NCBI GenBank assembly: GCA_963978545.1
Contig: OZ021733.1
Location: 33,647,424-33,711,423, forward strand
Direction of reading: 5' to 3'
DNA length: 64,000 nt
Origin: Linyphia triangularis
Lineage: Eukaryota > Arthropoda > Arachnida > Araneae > Linyphiidae
Shown: positions 35,631 to 45,790 of the stretch, in pieces
Position numbering within the stretch: position 1 is the first letter of the stretch
Layout of the letters: each line of letters opens with the position of its first letter
Program-made: the position numbers and the translations under genes
Notes under the pieces: generated by a model
What the model saw: the letters and a program-made list of their open reading frames with translations, nothing else
Databases searched by the model: none
What the model was told of the DNA's origin: nothing

Positions 35631-37873
35631 AAATGACCTTGGATAATTGTACACGGATTTCTTCAAGATACAACTTCGGAAAGCTATTTTTGTGTGGGAA
35701 GCATTTCTGGTCTTGGATTTTATTAAAATGTCCAAGATCATAACTGTTTTCAATACAATGATAGTTAGTGCAACTGCATCCAATTCACTTGCTGTTGAAC
35801 TCCAATTAGTGTTGTGAGTTTTCAGGTGCTATGTGTTACTAAATAAATATTATTCTTTCTCGAACTCTGTTATCTGAAAATTATATTTTGTTAAAATGTT
35901 AATAAATTCTTCATGTCGCATATTGCAAGCAATTTTGTTTGAAGGAAATGAGAGGCATAAAGAATTTTGCTACATACACCATACGTTAGCTAAATTTGTG
36001 GATAGTATAATAAATAATCTTTACATGTTTTGAAGTCAGTTTGTTGGTTATATCTCATTTTTAGAAGTTCTTCATTTTGAAATTTGAAGGTCTTACATGG
36101 TTCAAATATGAGATAGTACTAAGAAGCTAAAGTATAATAAAGCATTTAAAATATGGAATTTCCAGAATATCCTCTTTATTAAATTTTAAGATTTAAAAAT
36201 TAAATTTGTTATGATTCATTTGATTTGTCTCTGGATAAAATAACTATCAATACCAAGTTTTAAAATAATAATTATTATTATTTTATTTATATTTTGTATT
36301 TCTTTTCTGTTTAGAATCTTAACCAAAATGAAATTTCAAAATCACAATTTTCTAATCCTAAGCAAAAGACACTGTTTTGGTAGGAAGTAGTCTCCTATAA
36401 TTTGTGTTTGGGAAGTTCTTAGGGAGGTTAACTCACTGAATGCCTGAAGAGACAGTTACATTATCGCATTCACACATCTTAATCAGTGATTAGTCGTTTG
36501 CTGCTTTGTAAAGAATTTTCAGAAGATCTTGTAAAAGAAAATAATTATATATTTTTTTTAATTATGAATCTTTATATCTTGAAAAACTTCCGCAAAAATA
36601 ATTATGATAGTCAGAATATATACTTACACATTGGAATGATAACATGCACCTTTGTATGTGTAAAATTAGACACTATCATGCATTTTAGAACTAATGAAAA
36701 ATCCAGTGTGACATTTTACTTCAAATTAAACATGACAACCCGCATATTTGTATCTTTTCTAAAAGCATATCTTGTTGATCCTTAGGTAAGATATCTATAA
36801 AATATATTTTTGTAACTATAAATAATATTTAAAATCGGTATTGAATCAAACTTCAATTATCTTTCTATTGAATGGATTTTTGTAATTTTGAATAACGACT
36901 TTTTATTCCAATAGATTTCATCACTAAAGAGCCTGGTTAATTTTTTTGCAGATTCGACCTAATGAAACGGCGGAGAAACTATTCTAAGATGCAATTCTGA
37001 AAGGCTATTTATGTAATGGAACTTTCATGGTTTTGGATTTTATTTAAATGCCCAAAATCATAATCGTTCCTACACAAAAGTAGTTTGTACAACTAGGTTA
37101 AATACAGTTGCTGTATAAATTGTAATTAATTTTTTTGTTTAAAAATATGGTCCAAATATGCAAGTTTTTTATGCAGAAAGTGGTATGTATTAATTCGTCC
37201 ACTGAATGCTACAAATAGATAAGTCACGTACATTAACATTGCAGTTATCTAGTTGTATTATTATGGTGATGAATTATTCTAATTTTTATGGTAAAGTATG
37301 ATAAATATATGCTATACGTATATTTTGAAATGAACTTGCCGGTAACTTCTTATTTATGTTCTGTATTTCCTTTTGAGGTTTAAAGGTTCTACGTAGTATG
37401 TTTAGAAGGGAAACCATATTACTGGAATAGGTCCCTACATTCTAAATACGATATTTATTAAATCGTAAGCAGGACATTTTAATTTGCCAGAATTGTTTAT
37501 TTTGTCTCTGAAGAGATAGTTTAATATACTATTTAGGAAAATGAATACTTTCTTTTTATTATAGTTCTCTCTGTAGAATTTTCAACCAAAGTGAAAATTG
37601 AACTGTGTAATTTGCGAAACGTAAGACAATGTTTTTTTGGCAGTTATCTTATGTTTTAAAATGAATTACTAATAGAGCCACTTTTTATTTAAAACTAAGC
37701 ATGAAAATCCGCTAGTTTATCTTTAATGGTTGCATGAATTCTTGTCTCTCCTTTAAGAGGGATGTAAAATTATCATTGCAAATTCTTATAGTTTAAATCA
37801 ACTGAGAAATGTTTCAAAAATTGGATTAAAATAAACTTTATTTATCTTTCAATTTTATACATTTTGCAATTAA

Positions 37874-38090
37874 CCTTTAACTGCTGTGGTTAGGTGGTTT
37901 GAGGTTTTTGGTGCAAGAGCAACACATGGTCTATATTAAGTCAAATAAATTGGTAAACATCAATTTAAAGTTTAAGAAACATAGTATCAGAAAAATTTAT
38001 ATAAAAGTCAAAGATGAGATATTTTAGGGGATGGAAACATTCCACAAAAAATGACTTGCGGTCTGTCAGACCACTTACAGCAGTTAAAGG
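37874..38090. mobile_element. piggyBac-like MITE in a TTAA site
   Basis: A 217-bp element with 14-bp terminal inverted repeats CCTTTAACTGCTGT and ACAGCAGTTAAAGG, flanked by TTAA at 37870-37873 and 38091-38094. TTAA duplication and CC-start ends are the piggyBac hallmark. The paralogous C monomer at about 29039-29050 has the unbroken GATTAAATTATGTCC, and the one near 33710 a mutated GCAATTATACTATGTC. The insertion is therefore limited to unit 4. No transposase. Confidence 0.92.
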
Positions 38091-38219
38091 TTAAACTATG
38101 TCTAACCACTATATCTTTACAGATTAGATTTCACCACAAAAGGCCCAGTTTATGCTTCGTTAATTGAACATTAGTAAATGAAGATAGTGAGTTAACAAAG
38201 ACTTTAGGATTTGCCATGT

Positions 38220-38686
38220 TGTTGATCCTAATCCCTCTCCATCTAGCGGCAGCTAGACATCGTCCATGAGCCCACACGCCCTTAATAAATCCAGGACAAG
38301 CAAAGGATCCATCTCAAAAGTCTCCCTAGATAAGCGCAGACAAGTGAGGATGTGTTCCGGGGATGCACTCTCTACTCCACACCATCTACTTATACCATGA
38401 CAATAGGAGCAACTCCTCAGGTGACAGCGAGCAAATCTAGACATCGCCGTGTGTTCGGCTTTATCACAGGCAAGGCCAATGGAGCCACCAGGACTGCTCC
38501 ACCAATACCAACCATGGGATGGAGAGACCCTCTACTTATTTAAATCGTTGTTTTTCCTGATAGAGTAAAGCTCTTTAAAAGTTACGGAGGAGACTAAACT
38601 CAAAGATTCAGCAGAGCCCTGTTTCGCCAAATCGTCAGCAACTTCGTTTCCATAAATTTCCACGTTGGAGGTTATCCATTGGAGGT
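38220..38686 (-). pseudogene. non-LTR retrotransposon RNase H and C-terminal fragment
   Basis: Minus-strand translation from about 38665 gives IYGNEVADDLAKQGSAESLS, the RNase H block that contains a conserved D. After stops it continues to MSRFARCHLRSCSYCHGISR, ASPEHILTCLRLSRE and DPLLVLDLLRACGLMDDV. The C/H-rich segment followed by ASPxHILxC and a LLVLDxLRxxGLM end is familiar from RNase H-bearing elements of spiders (recall, not a search). The paralogs at 29155 and 33830 run uninterrupted across this point, so a ~467-bp fragment was inserted between CATGT and TATATGAGAAC. No poly-A tail is evident at its 3' (left) end. Confidence 0.75.
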
Positions 38687-39995
38687 TATATGAGAACTAT
38701 TGCAGAAACAAAATCATCGATATAGCCAGGACCCCACCGGTGTATGAATTATTTCAAGGGATAATTTTGAAAAGTTATTTTTGTGTGGAAACAATTATGG
38801 TTCTAGATTTTATTAAAATTGTCAGGTACCTAATTGTTAAAATACAACGATAGTTACTACCACTGCATTCGATTTATTTTCTGTTGAACTTCATGTTGTG
38901 TGTGTTTTCATCTGATATGTGTTACTAAATTTATCATGTTTCTCAACTCCTGTTATCTGAAAAAGAAATATTTAGTTAAAATAATAGTACATTCCTCATG
39001 TCACTAATTACAAATAATTTTGCTTGAAGAAACTGAGACAATTAGAGGTTTGCTGCGTCTGTCTCATATTCTCTGAACTCGTGGATAGTAAGATAAATCT
39101 CTCTCTGTGATTAACTATGATCAATTCTCTATATGACGCGCGAAACATTTTTGCTTTTTTTTCTACTAGTAAACCGATTACCATTGAAAAATTATGATGA
39201 ATCTAGTAATTACACTTTCTTTTTATCAAGACTAATATTGACTAAAACACCTCTGCTTTAGTTGCATTTTAGTTTTAAATAATATTAGTTGGTTCCAATG
39301 TTGTATGTATCTCCCTACGCCCAAGACACAGGCTTGTCCCATACGCCTGCCATTATAAATGCATAGTTTACCTAAATAAAATAATTATATGGGAAAAATA
39401 ACATTGTCAGCAACCAATATTATATAAAACATAACTACTAGGTTCATCATAATTTCACAATTCTAATTGGTTTACGAGTAGAAAAGCACAAGTGGTCCTG
39501 TGCGTCATGTTTCCCATATAATAAACTTACAATTTGCAGAACTCATTTAATTTGTTTTGAAAGCATGACTGTATATAATTTTAAACTTGCATGTTTGAAA
39601 ATTTACAAATTATTTTTAGCGTAATATTTTCATTTACTCCTTTGTGAAATCTTAAAGTAAAAATTGAACTCTGCAATTTGCTAACGCTTAACGTATGACA
39701 ATGTTTCTGTAGGAGGTAAGCTCCTGGAATTTGAAATTAGGAATATCATTAATGTTCTTGATGAGGTTGACATTCAGAGACTGATTTAAGTTGCTAGATG
39801 CTGAGATGCATCACTTCAACTACAGATATCAGTGGGTGATTAGTTTGAGCACAATTATCGTAAGAGTTTAGCGTTTGTATTGTTAATGCTTTATTGTTTT
39901 GATTACTTGTGTGTTTTTGATACTTCTTAAAAGATATCGAAAGCTTTTGAAAGAAAATAAATTTCTATTTTTCTATTACGAGTCGTTATATTTAT

Positions 39996-41258
39996 TATAT
40001 AAATTATACAGAGATCATACAAAACAAAACTAAAGGTAAACGACGTTTCGAAATTATTAAATATTTTAAATATATACATGTTCTCTTGTATATACATGCA
40101 TATGCACAATGTATACACAACATATCTATGCATATATATTCAATATACACAACATATACATGTACAAATATATTCATAAATTCTCTATACTACCCTCGCG
40201 TTTGGGAGGCAGAATATTCATATAACATGCAATAGGTATTGCTTCCATTAAAACTGTGAAACCGCTTGTAATTAAATTTCAGATATTAGATCTATCAATA
40301 AACATGACGTCGAGAATGTATATTTTCGAATGTGGATAAACATTTCAGCTAAGTATTTTATGAAAATATTTAGCCGAACTATGATTATCCTTTTTTTTTC
40401 TTCTTTTTTTTTAAATTTACGGATTTTTTTGTCACGGGGATACATACACCACGCCTTCAATGTATTTGCTTTTAATATAAAGGTAACGTATGATATAGTT
40501 TTCATGCCGACGATAGTGCTGTAAACAAGCTTGGACACCTTTTTTGACGACAAAACTACACATGACGACAAACACATTTTTTCTTAAATGAGTTTTTCAC
40601 AAAATTTAAATGATTTTAGGTCCTACCAAAAGCAAAGAATTTTATTGAATGTGAATATGGTTTTGTTTATTTTAACATAGCATATTTTAATAGAGTGATA
40701 TTAAAGCGGACTTATTCATGCAGATGTATTACCTGAAAGTATAGGTCAATAAATAAATATCCATTAGTCTCGTTTTTATTACGAAACAACTTGCACATTC
40801 ACCACTCTTATACATTCAAATACCGATTAGTTTCCCTACATACACTATGAGAGAAAGTTACTGTTCCTTCCTTTCCCCTGACATTCAACATATTTTTCTT
40901 CCTTCGATACCCTTATTCTCCATCCCTCCAACATCTAAAAAATCCTCTCATACGCTCCAATAGTTATTATACTATAACTTGAGAAATTTTACTTGTATAT
41001 GCGTAGCATCTACAGTACATTACAGGAATTAATTATACATGTTTCAAAGCACTTTGTATCACCCTTTCTTTGATGATCTAAAAAGTACTTTGAATCCCGA
41101 TTGATCATTTAGATACTAGTCCTTTAATTATCAAAAAGTGACCTACACACTAGGATACTAGGACTACCAATAATACTTTTGGAGCAACGCCAGTGTATAT
41201 TACAGAAATTTACATTGAAGAAAATTTTCAATTTAAATTAAAATTAAAATTTGTACTA
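39996..41258. other. AT-rich sequence after the array
   Basis: No array monomers and no gene recognised. 40075-40175 is a degenerate TATACATG-rich stretch. The 101-codon minus ORF at 40272-40577 is rich in K/F/I and has no recognisable motif. Confidence 0.5.
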
Positions 41259-41340
41259 CGACGAGGATGGGATTCGAACCCACGCGGGCAGAGCCCAATG
41301 GATTAGCAGTCCATCGCCTTAACCACTCGGCCACCTCGTC
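41259..41340 (-). tRNA. tRNA-Ser (anticodon GCU)
   Basis: Complete 82-nt class II tRNA on the minus strand. Acceptor arms GACGAGG and CCTCGTC pair perfectly with discriminator G at 41259. The D arm/box A is GTGGCCGAGTGGTTAAGGCG. The anticodon stem-loop GGACTGCTAATCC gives anticodon GCT (complement of AGC at 41305-41307). The extra arm is GGGCTCTGCCC, and the T arm/box B is GGGTTCGAATCCC. A TTTT on the minus strand (plus AAAA 41246-41249) follows about 9 nt downstream as a Pol III terminator. CCA is not encoded, as expected for a nuclear gene. It decodes AGC/AGU serine codons. All stems are intact, so it is likely functional, unlike the tRNA-like SINE heads elsewhere. Confidence 0.96.
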
Positions 41341-41641
41341 TACGAGAGAGATGAGAAATATTCAGCTGATAAATAAAATACTCCAGACACGTTTGAAAGC
41401 TTTTAGTATCAGCTGAAGGTTCTAAATGAGCTATAAAGCTATCTGATTGCGAAACTCTCGCGAAACATTGGCGCCTGCCTCAAAGCAATTACAACTTTCA
41501 ATTTTCTAGTACAGTTGCGTTTGTTCTTTATATCATAAAATCGCAAGTTTCTATTTACATAGCTTTAATATGAGGGGTTCCATGCGACAAGGACGAATCC
41601 GCCAGTCCCTTCATTTGTTTTCCAATAGAAAGCCTTGTTAT

Positions 41642-42398
41642 TAGAGGTCGGCGATATATCGATACGACGATATTTTTATAGATATTTTTTTTTAAATATC
41701 GATATTAAAAATATCGATAAAAGTCACCGATATATCGATATTTTCAAATATTTTTAGTTTTTTAATGATTGTTTTGTAGTTCCATGTGTTTTTTCGATTT
41801 TCTTCATTCCTTTTTCAAAAACTTTAAAACTAATGTTTGGACGTGGCTGAGAGGCAGTTAAAATGGTACCAATATTCAATATTTTGCCATACACTTCATA
41901 ATCATAGGCGCCAACAGGAGGGTACAAGGGGGTGCACCTCCCTAGCTTTTGAAAATTAAAATTAAATTGGAAAAAACATGTTAATTACACATATATATGT
42001 ATATAAATTCATCGCTCTGTTAATTTTTCAGTTATTTACATTGTAAAAATATTATGCTAAATACTCAGCGTTGCCATTAAAAGCTATTGAAAATTATCTA
42101 AGTTTTTCTTAAAATTACTGCACCAATTAAGCAAAAATAAAACTTTTTCTTTGGTAAAAAACCCATTTCAGTTGGAAAAGTAGTCACCTTGCAAAAAGCA
42201 ATCATGAAAAGTAGAAATTTGCCCCGAAAAACTTAGTTTCTGGCAAAATTGAAAATCAAATAAAAAAAAAAAAAATTAAAAAAATTAAAAATCATGTATC
42301 GATATATTGATATTTTATCGATATTTTTTTCTATGCAACGATATAGTATCGATATTTTTTTTATTGATATTTATTTTGATCGATATTTCCGACCTCTA
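41642..42398. mobile_element. hAT-type MITE rich in ATATCGAT, with 8-bp target duplication
   Basis: TAGAGGTCGG and CCGACCTCTA form the outer inverted repeat, extended by repeated ATCGATAT blocks at both ends (41655-41745 and 42295-42392). CTTGTTAT is duplicated at 41634-41641 and 42399-42406. The 757-bp interior has no transposase. A segment GGCGCCAACAGGAGGG near 41910 is distinct in composition and may be a further nested piece. Confidence 0.9.
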
Positions 42399-42419
42399 CT
42401 TGTTATTGAAGAGCTAAGG

Positions 42420-42600
42420 TTGGTTGGTTGCTTTCAGATTACCTGGCGCCGTCAGCAACACGGGGGCTATAATGCGCCGAAACATTCGTCATTAGACAAG
42501 CCAGCATACATTTACAAACACCCATGCCAACACGGGACTCGAACCGGCAACCTCGTGGTCTAGAAGCTAGCACGCTAACCACTATACCGTTTGGTCGGCC
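42420..42600 (-). mobile_element. SINE family A, minus strand, with 12-bp target duplication
   Basis: GAAGAGCTAAGG at 42408-42419 and 42601-42612. Complete from (reverse) TTGGTTGGTTG to GGTCGGCC. Box B has one change (CGAACCGGCAACC in reverse). Confidence 0.95.
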
Positions 42601-42662
42601 GAAGAGCTAAGGAATACAACAAGATGCTTTATTCGTCCTTCTGTTTGAAGCATTGGCATGTA

Positions 42663-42845
42663 TGCCCATCAAACGGTATAGTGGTTAGCGTGTGGTGGCT
42701 TCTAGACCGCGAGGTTGCGGGTTCGAGTCCAGTGTAAGGCATGGGTGTTTGTAATTGTATGTTGGCTTGTCAAATTACGAATGTTTCGGCGCATTATAGC
42801 CCTCGTGTTGCTGACGGCGCCAGATAATCAGAAAACAACCAACCT
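42663..42845 (+). mobile_element. SINE family A, opposite orientation neighbour
   Basis: Starts CCCATCAAACGGTATAGTGG and ends AACCAACC. TTGGCATGTA at 42653-42662 is repeated at 42846-42855. With 42420-42600 it forms an inverted SINE pair separated by 62 bp. Confidence 0.92.
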
Positions 42846-43254
42846 TTGGCATGTACAACTTGGGCGTATAAGCCGTGAGAAACGGCAAAACTTTTCTTTG
42901 AGGTTTTTTTTCTTGAGATACAGTTTTGGCGGATTCACCCTGGTCGCATGGAACGCCTCATATAATATCAATGCTATTGAATATCATATCACATTTGTTT
43001 TAGAATAGGAAAATTTAATATCGATTCTTACAAAAAATCAGCCAAAACGTTGTTTTTGTTAAAGAACATATCTATTTCTAAAATTAGATTTTATTCTTGT
43101 TTTCATATGATATCAAGTTCCTGAATTTATAATTGTATATTAGAAACATACTAAATTATTCTATTTTTTTTATAACTCGTATTTTATGCAATTCTCAGTA
43201 TTTTGAAGCAATTGGTCTACATAGCAAAAGAATGAAATTCATGCATTGCGTTAT

Positions 43255-43582
43255 CCAGGTAACAAAGCGGTAGTGGCCAATGTTGGATACAGTGGTTCTG
43301 GGAAGATTGGAAAAGTTCTTGCCGAATCCCGAGGATCGTTCCAAAATACACGTTTAAAAATAAACATGTCAAATCCATCACAAAACATATTTTTACCCTT
43401 CTGTTTTTTCTTATAACACTATATTTCAATTTTAAAACTTCATTTCATCATTTCAAAACTTTCCGTATATTTTACCCGAGCGAGATTGGCCTAGATCTAT
43501 ACCAACGGCCAGTCTACAACGGTCCACATCGGGAATGGTCATTGTCAATCCGATATTAGCCAGTGGATTTGTGATACTGGGG
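43255..43582. mobile_element. TIR element family C, copy 2
   Basis: Same 328-bp length and landmarks as 19975-20302: GGATCGTTCCAAAATACACG, a central CAAAACTTTCCGTATATTTT, and a right end GTGATACTGGGG. The left end CCAGGTAACAAAGCGG is the imperfect complement of the right end. The minus ORF inside it is not a gene. Confidence 0.72.
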
Positions 43583-43963
43583 TAGTGTTTCGTCCTTTTT
43601 AGCTCCCAGTGTTTGGTTACGGAACACTTAGCATGTGAATATTGACTCTAATTATGTTTTTTACCAAAGTGTAAAAATTCATTGATAAAATATAGTTGTA
43701 CAAAGTATTAAAGGTAATATGTTTAAATTGGTTAATTCTAAAATGTGTACGACTAGTTATTCATGATTGACTTCATGTACATCCTAATGGTTATTAATAA
43801 ACTTGAAAGTTTAAATATGATAATTTCCATGAAAAAATTCGTTTAACTCTCACTAATTTAATGCATTACAATCCATAAAAATTAGCTAAAAATAATTTTT
43901 AAAGCACAAGAACTGTAAAACAAAATATTTAAAATTATGCACCTCATTACAAATTATTGTATG

Positions 43964-44156
43964 CACTGTTAAAAATTCGGATCCACCTTGCACCACAAAT
44001 GGGTTCCCATTCAGCTGCAACCAACATTTGTGGTTTAGTTTCACGATTTAATGGTGCTACCTCGGGCCGTAAGCACCCTTAAATCGTGAAACTAAGCACC
44101 AAATGTTGGTGCTTCATGGTAGTTGGTGCCACGGTGGAACAAAATTTTTTACAATG
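43964..44156. mobile_element. hairpin MITE (~190 bp)
   Basis: The left side CACTGTTAAAAATT followed by CCACC..GCACCA pairs with the right side TGGTGCCACGGTGG and AAATTTTTTACAATG. The strongest inner pairing is TAGTTTCACGATTTAA (about 44036) with TTAAATCGTGAAACTA (about 44081), around a GC-rich loop containing CTCGGGCCG. The internal CACCA/TGGTG words are repeated. No coding content; superfamily not assigned. Confidence 0.75.
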
Positions 44157-44565
44157 TCAACTAAATGTAACACGATGAAAATAAATTGAGGCATTTGTAA
44201 ATAAAATTTTACTCTAACATGGAGTCAAAATAACAACAGGCTGTAAATATTACTTTAGTAGTTTTAGCGTCGCTTTTAACCTAGTAAAGCCATTAACTAT
44301 TTGTACATAATTGAATTTAGCATAACGTAACTTGGTCTTGCACAATGAGAAAGATTTGTATTTACATTTAGTTAATAAAATTTTATAAAATAAACACCTT
44401 AACAAGGTCTACAAATTTTGCTTATCCCATACCGATATAGGATTGAATGAGACAATATGAGAGTAAATGAGAAACATGCATAAGTAGAAATGTTGAAAGG
44501 TTTTAATGTGTTTAAAATTAAATAATGGCAAAGGGTTACTTAAGAAAGCCCTCCAAGATATAATT

Positions 44566-44742
44566 GCCAACCTGATAGCTGTGGGGTTAGCGCTCCTCGC
44601 ATACCAAAGATGCCGGGTTCGAATCCTAGGTTCGGGATGGACTTTCCTTGTGATTCGGAATCCACTTTAAGCTGTAGGTCCCGGCCTGATTGGTAGTTAT
44701 TGTGCACAGAAATAGGTCGTTGAGCGTACAAACAAACCAAAT
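44566..44742 (+). mobile_element. SINE family B
   Basis: GCCAACCTGATAGCTGTGGG through GGTTCGAATCCTAGG to the AACAAACCAA tail. CCAAGATATAATT (44553-44565) and CCAAGTTATTATT (44743-44755) form a decayed target duplication. The family C element begins at 44757, directly after it. Confidence 0.9.
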
Positions 44743-44756
44743 CCAAGTTATTATTT

Positions 44757-45080
44757 CCCAAGTAGCACAGCTGTATTGTCCAATGTCGAAAATCGAAGTT
44801 TTGGAATATTGGCTAATTCTGGCCGAAACTCGAGCATCGTTCCAAAATACACGATTTTTTTTTTAAATAAATGTCAGAAACATCACAAAATATATTTTTT
44901 TCGCCCTCCAGTATTCTTATAAATAAAATTAAAAGTTGACGTGCAGTTAAAATTAATTTTAAGCTGTGCATGAACTTTTTAAAACTTCCAGTATATTTTA
45001 TTTCTCAGCCGGCTTACAACGCTTCATTTTGGGATTGGCTAATGTCGAGCTATATTGGACAGCGTTGTTGTGCTACTGGA
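44757..45080. mobile_element. TIR element family C, copy 3
   Basis: CCCAAGTAGCACAG at the left and TTGTGCTACTGG at the right are inverted. It carries CTCGAGCATCGTTCCAAAAT as in copy 1. Length 324 bp. Confidence 0.75.
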
Positions 45081-45435
45081 GAAACAGCTTCTAAATTTTT
45101 AAACATATATTTTTGGTATGCAATATTTAAACAATATAGTTTGTTTAATTATTTAAGTATAAATGTAAGGATGCTGAGTTTGAAATAAAATTTTCTTTTT
45201 AATAGGAAAATAGTTTATTTAATAGTGTCTAGGGTTTCAAACTTTAGAATACTATTGTTGAACATTTGGAACAACGCTCCTAAGAGCTCTTCAATATACG
45301 TCTTAAAAATTTAGTTACATAGCGTGGAATAAAATTTAAACAAGATGGCTGGTAGGAATCAGCAACGTCACGCAGTGACGTAGTACTACTCCCAACCAAT
45401 GCGATCAGAAATGCTCGAGTCGGGGGGGAAATCCC

Positions 45436-45790
45436 ACATAAATTATTATGATTTCGAATGTCCCAATAATGTCTTAAAACTATTGTCTCATTCATTTCCA
45501 ATACTGATTAATTTTAACAGCTTTCTCTATAATAGTTTTAGCTTCTTTTGAAAGCTAACTCATCAAATATACAACGGGACTTATGTAACTCTAATTTTTT
45601 TTTAATATTTAAGTATAAATTAAATTATTATGATTTCATAAGTCCCAATAGTGTGTTAAAATAATTGTCTCATTCATTTTCAATACTGATTATTTTGAAC
45701 AGTTTTCTCTATAATGGCTTTGACTTCTTTTGAAAGCTAACTCATCAAATATTTAACCGGACTTACTATAAATTTTTTATATTCAAAAAG
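45436..45790 (+). repeat. 182-bp tandem duplication
   Basis: Two units start at about 45440 and 45622 with ATTATTATGATTTC. Shared blocks are TGTCTCATTCATTT, TTTTGAAAGCTAACTCATCA and CGGGACTTA/CCGGACTTA. Just upstream at 45369-45385 is the palindrome ACGTCACGCAGTGACGT. Confidence 0.85.

Larger units (their letters stand above)
4880..39995 (+). repeat. ~35-kb array of ~21 decayed same-direction repeats with an exon-like core
   Basis: A core of about 120 bp recurs near 5035, 8427, 10760, 12786, 14027, 15316, 15855, 17783, 19795, 22070, 24724, 26037, 27093, 27975, 29280, 31521, 32846, 33954, 35680, 37002 and 38770, always on the plus strand. It typically reads AGCTATTTTTGTGT, then TGGATTTTATTAAAT, TCCAAGATCATAA, a CAACACAACGATAGTT-like block and a CACTTGCTGT-like block. 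Upstream, most copies carry a pyrimidine-rich tract and TAG or CAG immediately before ATTTCATCACTA (for example at 4989, 13951, 25952, 32755, 36913). Downstream, many carry a donor-like AGGTACTATGT, AGGTAATAAGT or AGGTGCTATGT. Flanking sequence also repeats, giving monomers of about 1.1-2.4 kb. No frame stays open through the core across copies, so I do not call it protein coding. Spacers hold the mobile elements listed separately. Confidence 0.85.
24051..39995 (+). repeat. higher-order repeat: four units of monomers A, B, C
   Basis: Units start at about 24051, 26999, 30842 and 35218. Type A cores lie near 24724, 27093, 31521 and 35680; type B near 26037, 27975, 32846 and 37002; type C near 29280, 33954 and 38770. 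The A-to-B distance is about 1.31-1.33 kb except in unit 2. Units 3 and 4 are spaced about 4.15 kb after subtracting younger insertions. Unit 1 lacks C because sequence jumps from B-C linker (ending CTGTAAAATTAT at 26998) into the SINE fragment of the next A monomer. Diagnostic blocks include GGTAGGCTCCTGGAATTTGC, TTCAACCAAAGTGAAAATTG and GCCGGTAACTTCTTAT. A separate type-B copy occurs at 13430-14573. Confidence 0.85.
41571..42964. mobile_element. foldback/TIR element split by three later insertions
   Basis: TGAGGGGTTCCATGCGACAA with CGAATCCGCC at the left is matched by GGCGGATTCACCCTGG and CGCATGGAACGCCTCA at the right. TA flanks each end (41569-41570 and 42961-42962), compatible with a Tc1/mariner-type target. 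Between the ends lie a hAT (41642-42398) and two SINEs (42420-42600, 42663-42845). Removing them leaves a short nonautonomous element of roughly 260 bp. Confidence 0.65.

Noticed and set aside
40272..40577. 101-codon minus ORF overlapping a plus ORF
   Set aside because: Lysine/isoleucine-rich AT-driven composition, no motif, no promoter or splice context.
43217..43429. 70-codon minus ORF, with similar minus ORF at 19971-20159
   Set aside because: Both come from copies of the family C element; the frames are short, differ in detail, and the third copy at 44757 does not maintain them.
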